A stretch of 5,253 nucleotides of DNA from NCBI GenBank assembly GCA_018813375.1, contig JAHJBU010000066.1, positions 1 to 5,253 of the forward strand, in the 5' to 3' direction. This document shows, in pieces, positions 1 to 5,252 of this stretch. Numbering within the stretch: the first letter of the stretch is position 1; each line of letters begins with the position of its first letter. Below the pieces are notes generated by a model, which was not told where the DNA came from, searched no databases, and was given only the letters and a program-made list of their open reading frames with translations. A program made the translations under genes and the position numbers. This stretch comes from Patescibacteria group bacterium (lineage in GTDB: Bacteria; Patescibacteriota; Microgenomatia; UBA1400; PJMF01).

Positions 1-2
1 AA

Positions 3-119
3 ATTAGCACTAACTATTATGCGCGCGTTGAAAGAGGAGAAGTTAATCCTTCAATTGATGTTTTTGAAGATATTGTAAAAGCTCTCAAGGTAAAATCTTC
101 TAAAATAATAAACTTCTAA
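3..119 (+). CDS. XRE-family HTH regulator, C-terminal part (5' end cut by window)
   Basis: The frame opens at the left edge and ends at TAA 117-119, giving 38 residues. They begin ISTNYYARVERGEVNPSID and continue with a helix ending in VKALKVKSSKIINF. This is the usual second half of a lambda-repressor-like (XRE/Cro-CI) HTH: the recognition helix with the ARxERGExxPS turn, then the helix with the ALKV signature. The family binds operator DNA as dimers. The protein ends right after the HTH, so it is probably a small single-domain regulator, though its N-terminus is not visible. It converges with the minus-strand operon, only 3 bases separating the two stops. It could regulate the neighbouring locus, but nothing in the window shows this. 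Confidence 0.72.
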   Translation: MSTNYYARVERGEVNPSIDVFEDIVKALKVKSSKIINF

Positions 120-122
120 TCT

Positions 123-332
123 TTACTTACTAACTTTCTCATCTTTAACTAGTTTATGTGCCACTACATGAGCTGTGGTTTGTTTTTCTTCCAAATAAAT
201 TATTGCCTCTTCCTTAGTAACATTAGGTCTACCATGAGTTTTTAGATACTTGAGAGTACCGGCGATATCTTCTTCGGTGATCTCGTAACCTTGAAATTTC
301 TTTGTCATATGCCCCGAGTATATCATCTTCAC
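123..332 (-). CDS. 69-residue protein of unknown function, coupled to the PLD-fold gene
   Basis: I do not recognise a family. The protein is small, charged and soluble, with no signal peptide, membrane segment or cysteines. Residues 18-33 (ITEEDIAGTLKYLKTH) and 39-67 look like two helices joined by a GRPNVT turn. The second carries closely spaced His residues (TTAHVVAHK). The chosen start is GTG 332-330: it is preceded by a strong Shine-Dalgarno AGGGAGG at 344-338 with a 5-base spacer, and it overlaps the TGA of the upstream PLD gene (GTGA, 4 bases), which is the usual geometry for translational coupling. An internal ATG (326-324) is possible but spaced less well. Co-translation with a nuclease-like protein suggests a partner, immunity or accessory role; that is inference only. 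Coding status is supported by the SD, the overlap and a protein-like composition. Confidence 0.7.
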   Translation of the reverse strand: MKMIYSGHMTKKFQGYEITEEDIAGTLKYLKTHGRPNVTKEEAIIYLEEKQTTAHVVAHKLVKDEKVSK

Positions 333-781
333 AAGAACCTCCCTAGTTTCAAATAATTAAACATCTCCATTGCATGCTGTTCGCCCTCAATCCTTCTCAT
401 AATTTCCCTACTTTTGGATTGAGAGAGAATGTTAAGACTACCTTCCCAAAGGATCTTTCGATCAATAATCGCTAGCTTGCGATGGTGATTACCTTTGCAG
501 ATCAATACTTGTACGCCAATCTGCTCAAAATGTCTTACTGCCAACTCAGATTGTTCTCTATACGACGACTGGTGCTCTTTTGGGTCACGAGTAATTAGAT
601 ATACCTTTACGCTACGATCTACTAGTTTTTGAAATATTGGTGCCAATGTATTCATTCGAGCAGTGGTTATAAATGGGCTCTCAATAATAACTTCACTCTT
701 GGCGTATTTTAGATCTTTCCTAAAATGATTAAAGAACGATTTCTCGTCACAGAGACGAGAAATAAATGGATTACTTGCCAT
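329..781 (-). CDS. Stand-alone phospholipase D-fold protein (single HKD motif), putative nuclease
   Basis: This is a 150-residue protein with one complete HKD motif: H100-R-K102, four residues, D107, six residues, then G114-S-L-N117, matching HxKx4Dx6GSxN exactly. Residues 31-39 (VIIESPFIT) form the expected first strand and turn of a PLDc_2-type domain, and 58-65 (VKVYLITR) a second core strand. A single motif in a short chain fits Nuc-like members that dimerise to build one active site; these cut nucleic acid through a phospho-histidine intermediate. The tail (REIMRRIEG, 126-133) resembles PLD domains found at the C-terminus of helicase or AAA proteins of restriction-like systems, recalled without a search. 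There is no signal peptide, so a cytoplasmic role is likely. Start ATG 781-779 has a GAGGAG SD. The gene overlaps the downstream 69-residue gene by 4 bases. Substrate (DNA, RNA or lipid) cannot be told from the sequence. Confidence 0.88.
   Translation of the reverse strand: MASNPFISRLCDEKSFFNHFRKDLKYAKSEVIIESPFITTARMNTLAPIFQKLVDRSVKVYLITRDPKEHQSSYREQSELAVRHFEQIGVQVLICKGNHHRKLAIIDRKILWEGSLNILSQSKSREIMRRIEGEQHAMEMFNYLKLGRFL
338..344 (-). promoter_or_regulatory. Shine-Dalgarno site of the 69-residue gene
   Basis: AGGGAGG on the minus strand lies 5 bases before GTG 332-330. It decides the non-ATG start of that gene and sits inside the last codons of the PLD-fold gene. Confidence 0.7.
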
Positions 782-977
782 ATTTCTCCTCAGGTAAGTC
801 TATTACAGAAATTTTACCTTCGTAATAAGTGAATCCTAAAGCCTTTAACTTCTCATGCGTTTCGATTACACTAGCAAATAAGAGTTCCAAACTAGGTTGC
901 TTGGGCTCACAACAAATTTTCCTCTGGAAAAAACAGCACCCTAATGCATATATTGAACCAAATGCTTGTATATTCAA
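771..977 (-). CDS. Doubtful ORF with paired cysteines upstream of the PLD-fold gene
   Basis: This is a possible 68-residue product of unknown family. In favour: it is co-directional with the PLD-fold gene, overlaps it by 11 bases, carries that gene's SD in its last codons, and its second half (ETHEKLKALGFTYYEGKIS) looks like ordinary protein. It contains two Cys-Cys pairs six residues apart (CCFFQRKICC, residues 14-23), which could be a metal or disulphide site. Against: no ATG or GTG occurs in frame, the only starts are TTG (977-975 or further in), and no SD precedes them. The frame stays open upstream to a TAG at 1016-1014, at the edge of the inverted repeat. It may be a real gene with a TTG start, a 3' remnant of a gene truncated when the fic side was acquired, or chance. 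An opposite-strand ORF over 829-1017 is weaker. Confidence 0.33.
   Translation of the reverse strand: MNIQAFGSIYALGCCFFQRKICCEPKQPSLELLFASVIETHEKLKALGFTYYEGKISVIDLPEEKYGK
786..791 (-). promoter_or_regulatory. Shine-Dalgarno site of the PLD-fold gene
   Basis: GAGGAG on the minus strand, 4 bases before ATG 781-779, fixes that start. It overlaps the last codons (Glu-Glu) of the doubtful upstream ORF. Confidence 0.7.
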
Positions 978-1013
978 AAGTGGCGTGGTTTTGTCACGAT
1001 TTTTAGTTGCGCT

Positions 1014-1050
1014 CTAACTTTATAAAGATTGATATATTTTATAAAGTTAG
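1014..1050. repeat. Perfect 13-base inverted repeat, probable operator
   Basis: The arms CTAACTTTATAAA (1014-1026) and TTTATAAAGTTAG (1038-1050) are exact reverse complements around an 11-base gap. The left arm with its next base contains a perfect 10-base palindrome, CTTTATAAAG (1018-1027). The right arm contains the same motif with one change, TTTTATAAAG (1037-1046), about 19 bases centre to centre, so this could also be two dimer sites about two helical turns apart. The -35 of the fic promoter lies in the gap and the -10 starts just past the right arm, so a bound dimer or tetramer would block RNA polymerase. The site lies between divergent genes and could control both. The likeliest binder is the HTH domain of the Fic protein or the XRE protein at the left edge. 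Confidence 0.75.
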
Positions 1051-1057
1051 CTATAAT
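1029..1057 (+). promoter_or_regulatory. Sigma-70-type promoter of the HTH-fic gene
   Basis: The -35 is TTGATA (1029-1034), the spacer is exactly 17 bases, and the -10 is the consensus TATAAT (1052-1057). The expected transcript start, about 7-8 bases after the -10, falls at 1064-1065, that is on the A of the ATG. No Shine-Dalgarno site is present, so the mRNA should be leaderless. The promoter is embedded in the 1014-1050 inverted repeat. Confidence 0.82.
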
Positions 1058-1064
1058 TAGCCAT

Positions 1065-1997
1065 ATGACAGTCGCACAAAAACTTCATAGGATCCAAAAA
1101 TACAGTGGCAGAACCCAAGAGGAACTAGCCCGTGATCTTGATGTATCTTTCCCAACATTCAACAGTTGGGTAAACGGTAAAAGCCAGCCCAGAACAAAAG
1201 CTGTTGAAAAAATTAACTTTCTCTATTTGGAATACCTTGGCGATACTTCAATAGGCAAAGATGTACTTGAAAAGCAAATCATTAAACTTCAACAGTTGCA
1301 GCAACAATTTCCAAATCCTTTCTCATTAATAATGTCAAGAAAAGATATCTATGATGAATTTCTCCTTTCTATGACATATCACACAAATAGTATCGAGGGC
1401 AGCACTTTTAATGAGCCGGAAGTAAGAGCAGTTCTGTTTGACGACGTTACCATACCAAATAAAAGTTTTCGTGAACATCAAGAGGTCAAAAATCATCAAG
1501 GTGCCTTAGGATTTGCAATGAGATGGGTAAGAGACAACAATGGTACGGTTGACCAAAAGCTGATTAAACATATCCACCAAATACTTATGAATGGCCTTAT
1601 GCATAATGCCGGAGAATATCGTACTCATAGCGTTAGAATTGCCGGCGCTCGCGTGCCCACATCTAACCATATGAGTATTGAAAACCATATGAGCAAGTTT
1701 ATTAACACACTTAACAAACTTCAGAAAGATACTAACAGTCAAATAGAGCATGTAGCACAAACTCATGCTCGGTTTGAACAAATTCACCCCTTTTCAGATG
1801 GCAATGGAAGAGTCGGTCGTTTATTAATGAATATTATTTCTTTTAAATATGGCATGGCTCCAGTATTAGTCAGAAAAGAAAAAAAGCAGGCATATTATAC
1901 CTATTTAAAGGAATCACAGGTAAAAAACAATAATATTCCCCTAACTTCTTATATTTTTGATGCTTTATTTGAAGGCTACAAACTACTAAATACATAA
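1065..1997 (+). CDS. HTH-Fic fusion protein, putative self-inhibited AMP transferase
   Basis: This 310-residue protein pairs DNA binding with a Fic domain. Residues 17-44 (TQEELARDLDVSFPTFNSWV, then NGKSQPR) form an XRE-like helix-turn-helix. Residues 67-82 are a Gln/Leu-rich helical linker. Residues 107-112 (TNSIEG) match the inhibitory motif (S/T)xxxE(G/N), placed N-terminal to the core as in class II Fic proteins; E111 would block the nucleotide pocket. Residues 241-252 (HPFSDGNGRVGR) match the catalytic HPFx(D/E)GNGRxxR motif in full, with H241 as base. Most Fic enzymes transfer AMP from ATP to Ser, Thr or Tyr of target proteins; the target here is unknown. ATG at 1065 is chosen because a TTG at 1029 in the same frame lies within the promoter. 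Many Fic regulators carry the HTH at the C-terminus; an N-terminal XRE-type HTH is less usual. The operator-like repeat suggests autoregulation. It could be a toxin, a regulator, or both. Confidence 0.92.
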   Translation: MTVAQKLHRIQKYSGRTQEELARDLDVSFPTFNSWVNGKSQPRTKAVEKINFLYLEYLGDTSIGKDVLEKQIIKLQQLQQQFPNPFSLIMSRKDIYDEFLLSMTYHTNSIEGSTFNEPEVRAVLFDDVTIPNKSFREHQEVKNHQGALGFAMRWVRDNNGTVDQKLIKHIHQILMNGLMHNAGEYRTHSVRIAGARVPTSNHMSIENHMSKFINTLNKLQKDTNSQIEHVAQTHARFEQIHPFSDGNGRVGRLLMNIISFKYGMAPVLVRKEKKQAYYTYLKESQVKNNNIPLTSYIFDALFEGYKLLNT

Positions 1998-2014
1998 AGC
2001 CACCCGGCCTTTAT
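1994..2014 (+). terminator. Weak hairpin at the end of the fic gene
   Basis: ATAAA/TTTAT (1994-1998 with 2010-2014) pairs around GCC/GGC (1999-2001 with 2006-2008), with one bulged C at 2009 and the loop ACCC. The stem overlaps the fic stop codon. No T-run follows, so it is a poor intrinsic terminator and may only stabilise the 3' end. Confidence 0.3.
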
Positions 2015-2091
2015 ACATCAATAACATTATATTCTTCTTATATACAACATGTGTTATAGATTTGGAAAAGTTGTTCGAAATTAACTAAGAG

Positions 2092-2103
2092 TGGTTTAAA
2101 CCA
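2092..2103. repeat. 12-base perfect palindrome in the fic-purB intergenic region
   Basis: TGGTTTAAACCA is fully self-complementary and lies about 50-60 bases upstream of the purB -10. It could be a regulator site for the purBA operon, but no second copy was seen by eye. The rest of the 175-base gap (1998-2172) holds no convincing ORF, tRNA or riboswitch; a short ACATTT/AAATGT pairing (2124-2129 with 2141-2146) is weak. Confidence 0.4.
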
Positions 2104-2154
2104 AGTGTCATTGGGGTCACCAAACATTTTCCCATCGCCCAAATGTATAGAGTT

Positions 2155-2163
2155 TGCTATATT
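2155..2163 (+). promoter_or_regulatory. Extended -10 promoter of purB-purA
   Basis: TGCTATATT is an extended -10 (TGn followed by TATATT, 2158-2163). No good -35 lies 16-18 bases upstream, as is typical of extended -10 promoters. The predicted start at about 2169-2172 leaves only a few bases before ATG 2173, so the purB message is probably leaderless or nearly so. Confidence 0.55.
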
Positions 2164-2172
2164 TACATAAGA

Positions 2173-3540
2173 ATGGATTTTTCGTCACTTAGCTCACTTT
2201 CTCCGCTTGATGGTCGCTACCATCACCTCACTCAACCTTTATCTAATATTTTCTCTGAAGCCAGTCTCGTTTCCCATCGGCTCAAAATAGAAATTCTATA
2301 TCTTAAAACTCTTTCTCAAACTAAAATTATCCGTTCTTTTACTAAAAAAGAAATTTCATATTTAGATCAATTACAAAAACCCACACTAGCTACTATTAAA
2401 AAAATAAAACAAATTGAAAAAAAGATACACCATGATGTCAAAGCAATTGAATATTATTTAGCTCTAAAATTAAAATCAAGCTCACTTAAAGACTGCATCT
2501 CTTTTCTTCACTTTGGCCTAACTTCTGCTGATATTAATAACCTTTCCTATAGACTCATGATCAGCTCCGCTCATCAAAAAATTTTACTGCCACAACTCAA
2601 AAAAATCTTAAAAACTCTTAATCAATTTTGTACCAAATATCATGATTTACCAATGCTAGCACGCACACATGGCCAAGCTGCTATCCCAACAACTTTAGGT
2701 AAGGAAATTTCAGTATTTTCCATTAGACTCCTAAAGCAACTAAAGAAAATAAAAGACTACCAATTAACTGGTAAATTAAATGGAGCAGTCGGATCTTTCC
2801 ACGCTCTACATTTTATCAAGCCAGAAATCAACTGGCCTAAATTTTCTACTGATTTTATTTCTTCACTAGGATTGAGACCCAACTTACATACAACACAAAT
2901 AAATCCAGCAGATGATATTGTTGATTTATTCAATTCTTATCATCTCATTAACTCAATCCTAATTGACCTTAATCAAGATATTTGGCGATATATTTCTGAC
3001 GACTGGCTCGTTCAAGATAATAAAAAAAACCAAGTTGGTTCTTCTACTATGCCGCAAAAAATTAATCCAATTCAATTCGAGAATAGTGAGGGAAATCTCA
3101 CGCTAGCCAATGGCTTAATAGAAACAATAAATAGAAAACTTCCCATTAGTAGACTTCAGAGAGATTTGTCCGATAGTACTATTAATAGAAATTTTGGAAC
3201 TATCTTTGGTCACTCATTAATTGCCTATGATAATTTACTAAAAGGTTTAAATTCTATAAAACCAAATCAAACAAAAATCAAACAAGACTTAAATAAAAAC
3301 TTTAATATTCTATCTGAAGCCCTACAAACCTGGCTGAGGTATCAGCAAGACTCTAAAGCATATCAAAAAACAGCCAAGCTAATTAAAGGCCAAGATATAA
3401 AACAATCAGATTGGAAAAAACTTACCGAAAATTTTGATAAAAAAATAAACAGCCTCACTCCATCTTCCTATACTGGCTTATCCTCTAAACTTACTCTGTT
3501 AGCAATTAAAGATATTAATAAATTTTTAGAAACATCATAA
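2173..3540 (+). CDS. purB: Adenylosuccinate lyase
   Basis: PurB of the fumarase/aspartase superfamily cleaves adenylosuccinate to AMP plus fumarate, and SAICAR to AICAR plus fumarate in de novo synthesis. Visible hallmarks: the N-terminal LSPLDGRY (9-16), HHDVKAIEY (86-94), TSADINN (117-123), THGQ (165-168) with the catalytic-region H166, the superfamily signature GSSTMPQKINP (289-299) with the mobile-loop serine, FENSEGN (302-308), and DSTINRN (334-340). The length of 455 residues matches the approximately 456 of the E. coli type, which it resembles more than the shorter Bacillus type. ATG 2173 is chosen: it aligns with the usual MxxSSL..SP(V/L)DGRY start, and an in-frame ATG at 2143 would put the -10 inside the gene. 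E to A in TSxD and H to Q in MP(H)K are departures from the E. coli pattern, but the core residues are intact. Lys/Asn-rich and apparently more AT-biased than purA. First gene of the purB-purA operon. Confidence 0.95.
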   Translation: MDFSSLSSLSPLDGRYHHLTQPLSNIFSEASLVSHRLKIEILYLKTLSQTKIIRSFTKKEISYLDQLQKPTLATIKKIKQIEKKIHHDVKAIEYYLALKLKSSSLKDCISFLHFGLTSADINNLSYRLMISSAHQKILLPQLKKILKTLNQFCTKYHDLPMLARTHGQAAIPTTLGKEISVFSIRLLKQLKKIKDYQLTGKLNGAVGSFHALHFIKPEINWPKFSTDFISSLGLRPNLHTTQINPADDIVDLFNSYHLINSILIDLNQDIWRYISDDWLVQDNKKNQVGSSTMPQKINPIQFENSEGNLTLANGLIETINRKLPISRLQRDLSDSTINRNFGTIFGHSLIAYDNLLKGLNSIKPNQTKIKQDLNKNFNILSEALQTWLRYQQDSKAYQKTAKLIKGQDIKQSDWKKLTENFDKKINSLTPSSYTGLSSKLTLLAIKDINKFLETS

Positions 3541-3546
3541 AAGGAG
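3541..3546 (+). promoter_or_regulatory. Shine-Dalgarno site of purA
   Basis: AAGGAG immediately follows the purB TAA and lies 6 bases before ATG 3553. It is clear evidence that purA is translated from the purB transcript, and it contrasts with the absence of an SD before purB and fic. Confidence 0.8.
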
Positions 3547-3552
3547 CCTCAT

Positions 3553-5001
3553 ATGGATAAAATAAAAAACATCTATCAAGCAGTTTACAAACAAAATAAA
3601 TTTTTTGGTGTCAATAGACCACTTCAAAATAATCCTTTTTTGGCTAAAGGTAAACGCCCTAACTCAGTGGCAATTTGTGGCGGTGCTTTTGGTGATGAGG
3701 GTAAAGGCAGAGTCACTGATGAACTAACTGCCAGATTTTTAAAAAGATCTAAAAATGTTGTTCACTACCGCGATAATGGTGGCTCTAATGCCGGCCATAC
3801 CGTTGAGATAGGCGATATTAAACTAGCCCTTCACCAACTAGGCTCAGGAGTATTTATTAAAAATTCAACAGTCATTTCTGGAAAAGGCATGGTAATCCAC
3901 CCAATTGATATGGTTGAAGAAATCAATCAAGTTAAACAGGTGAGTCAGGGTAGGGTACCATCTAACTTAATCATCGATGAAATGGCTGCTCTTTGCTTAG
4001 ATACTCACCGAGCGTTTGAGTATGCTATTTCTTGGTCAACCAAAGGCTATAAAGCTTCCACTGGCAGAGGTATTTCTCAAGCATATGCTGATATTCTTTA
4101 TCGTCATCCTTTACGAATGCGCGATCTAGCCCGCGCGCACTGGAAAAAGGCTTTTAGAAAACACTATCAATTCTATCAAAAACTTACCCAAGGACTAGGA
4201 TTGGAACTTAAAGATATTAAAGTTTCTCGACTTGGTAAAGACCCACAAAAGATTGGCAGCCTTGCAACTTTTATTTCTAAACTAGAAAAAGCAAGGGTAG
4301 AGCTCAAACTTTTTATTAAACCGTGCCACCAATTTTTATCTAAGGCATGGGGTAGTAAAACTCCATTTGTATTTGAAAAAGCTCAAGCCATAGGTTTAGA
4401 TAAATACTGGGCAGCTTACCCTGACTGCACTGTCTCTAACTGCACTTTTGAGGGCATTCGTACTTCGACTGAAGGAATTGTCAATCCAGACGAAATTGCT
4501 GTTAAGGCAGCAGTAATCAAAACTACTTACACCTCTAGTGTCGGCAGTAGGATTTTACCTAGTCATATGCATGAAAAACTAGCGCAAAAAATTAGAATAG
4601 ATGCTAATGAATACGGTGCTACTACTAGTAGACCACGAGATATTCATTACCTAGATATTCCACTAATAAGCTATCTGATGAGGGTGGGTAAGGTCGATTA
4701 CCTAGTACCAACTCATCTAGATATTGTTTATCCAGATACTCCAATTAAGGTTTGTGTAGGCTATAAAAAAGATGGCGAAATAGTTGAGTATCGGCCAGAT
4801 CAGAAGTACTTACTGGGAATTAAACCGGTATTTATGGAGCTGCCAACTTGGGACAAAACTGCGCTACAAGGTGCTAAAAAACCAAGTGACCTCCCCAAAG
4901 AAGCATTGCAATTTTTGGCTTTTCTTAAAAAAGCGCTTAATGTGGAAATACTTATGGCTACTACAGGACCTAAACGACACCAAACAGTGAAGTGGTTTTA
5001 A
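3553..5001 (+). CDS. purA: Adenylosuccinate synthetase, divergent long form
   Basis: PurA joins IMP and aspartate using GTP to give adenylosuccinate, the substrate PurB then splits to AMP. Seen: P-loop-like GDEGKGR (47-53) with the catalytic Asp D48, NAGHT (79-83) with catalytic H82, GRGISQAY (171-178) in place of the usual GRGIGPAY, GATTSRPR (355-362) for the IMP/Asp loop GATTGRxR, THLD (387-390) for the guanine-specificity TKxD, CVGY (401-404), and GPKRHQTV (472-479) near the C-terminus. At 482 residues it is about 50 longer than E. coli PurA, with roughly 36 extra residues before the P-loop strand. Several usually conserved positions differ (last Lys of GDEGKGK to Arg, Lys of TKLD to His, Gly to Ser in TTGR). 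Retention of D48 argues for ordinary PurA and against phage PurZ, where that Asp is replaced. A close SD and the 12-base gap mark it as second gene of the operon. Confidence 0.93.
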   Translation: MDKIKNIYQAVYKQNKFFGVNRPLQNNPFLAKGKRPNSVAICGGAFGDEGKGRVTDELTARFLKRSKNVVHYRDNGGSNAGHTVEIGDIKLALHQLGSGVFIKNSTVISGKGMVIHPIDMVEEINQVKQVSQGRVPSNLIIDEMAALCLDTHRAFEYAISWSTKGYKASTGRGISQAYADILYRHPLRMRDLARAHWKKAFRKHYQFYQKLTQGLGLELKDIKVSRLGKDPQKIGSLATFISKLEKARVELKLFIKPCHQFLSKAWGSKTPFVFEKAQAIGLDKYWAAYPDCTVSNCTFEGIRTSTEGIVNPDEIAVKAAVIKTTYTSSVGSRILPSHMHEKLAQKIRIDANEYGATTSRPRDIHYLDIPLISYLMRVGKVDYLVPTHLDIVYPDTPIKVCVGYKKDGEIVEYRPDQKYLLGIKPVFMELPTWDKTALQGAKKPSDLPKEALQFLAFLKKALNVEILMATTGPKRHQTVKWF

Positions 5002-5009
5002 TATCTAAG

Positions 5010-5016
5010 TTTTTTT
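5010..5016 (+). terminator. T-run after purA, possible terminator
   Basis: Seven T residues lie 8 bases after the purA stop, in the 20-base gap to the convergent typA end. Only a weak AAAC/GTTT pairing upstream could form a stem, so termination here is uncertain. Confidence 0.22.
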
Positions 5017-5021
5017 CGAGC

Positions 5022-5252
5022 CTATTTCTTACCCCTCACTTTTCTATCAAGTATCTTTTTTCTAATTCGCAGGCTCTTTGGGGTTAATTCCAACAGCTCA
5101 TCGTCTTCTATAAAATCTAAAGCCTGCTCTAAACTTAACTGCATCGGTGTATCCAGCTGCACAGCAATATCAGCATTAGAACGAAAATTAGTCAACTTTT
5201 TAGTCTTACACGCATTCATATCAATATCATCAGCAGTTTTACCCAAGCCAAT
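5022..5252 (-). CDS. typA: TypA/BipA-like ribosome-associated GTPase, C-terminal end (cut by window)
   Basis: The frame enters from the right edge and ends at TAG 5024-5022, giving 76 visible residues. KKLTNFRS, then LSLEQALDFIEDDELLELTP and KSLRIRKKIL, match the C-terminal domain of TypA/BipA, where KKLTNxR and SLEQALEFIxDDELVEVTPxSIRLRKK are highly characteristic. This translational GTPase of the EF-G/LepA class binds the ribosome and aids stress adaptation and 50S assembly; the GTPase domain is outside the window. The usual TPP before the last helix is reduced to DTP (residues 35-37 of the visible part). No start is visible; an in-frame TTG at 5246 is internal. It converges with purA, 20 bases apart, and is in no operon visible here. 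Confidence 0.9.
   Translation of the reverse strand: MGLGKTADDIDMNACKTKKLTNFRSNADIAVQLDTPMQLSLEQALDFIEDDELLELTPKSLRIRKKILDRKVRGKK

Noticed and set aside
829..1017. Plus-strand 62-codon ORF
   Set aside because: GTG start without SD or a good promoter; antisense to a better co-directional minus-strand frame and unlike any protein I know.
1029..1064. TTG 1029 as the start of the fic gene, adding 12 residues
   Set aside because: It would place the -35, spacer and -10 of a near-consensus promoter inside the coding sequence; ATG 1065 fits a leaderless start.
1506..1787. Minus-strand 93-codon ORF inside fic
   Set aside because: Antisense shadow over the Fic core, which has unmistakable motifs on the plus strand.
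2015..2154. Possible small RNA, riboswitch or CRISPR-like repeat between fic and purB
   Set aside because: Only short weak hairpins, no repeated units, no recognisable riboswitch core, and a promoter close to purB leaves no leader.
2143..2172. ATG 2143 as the start of purB, adding 10 residues
   Set aside because: The extra residues are not part of the PurB family and cover the extended -10 promoter; MDFSSLSSLSPLDGRY aligns with known N-termini.
4784..4990. Plus-strand 68-codon ORF inside purA
   Set aside because: Out-of-frame shadow of the conserved PurA C-terminal region.
3553..5001. Phage-type PurZ (diaminopurine synthesis)
   Set aside because: The catalytic Asp of GDEGKG, which PurZ replaces, is present, and the gene is paired with purB in a housekeeping setting.
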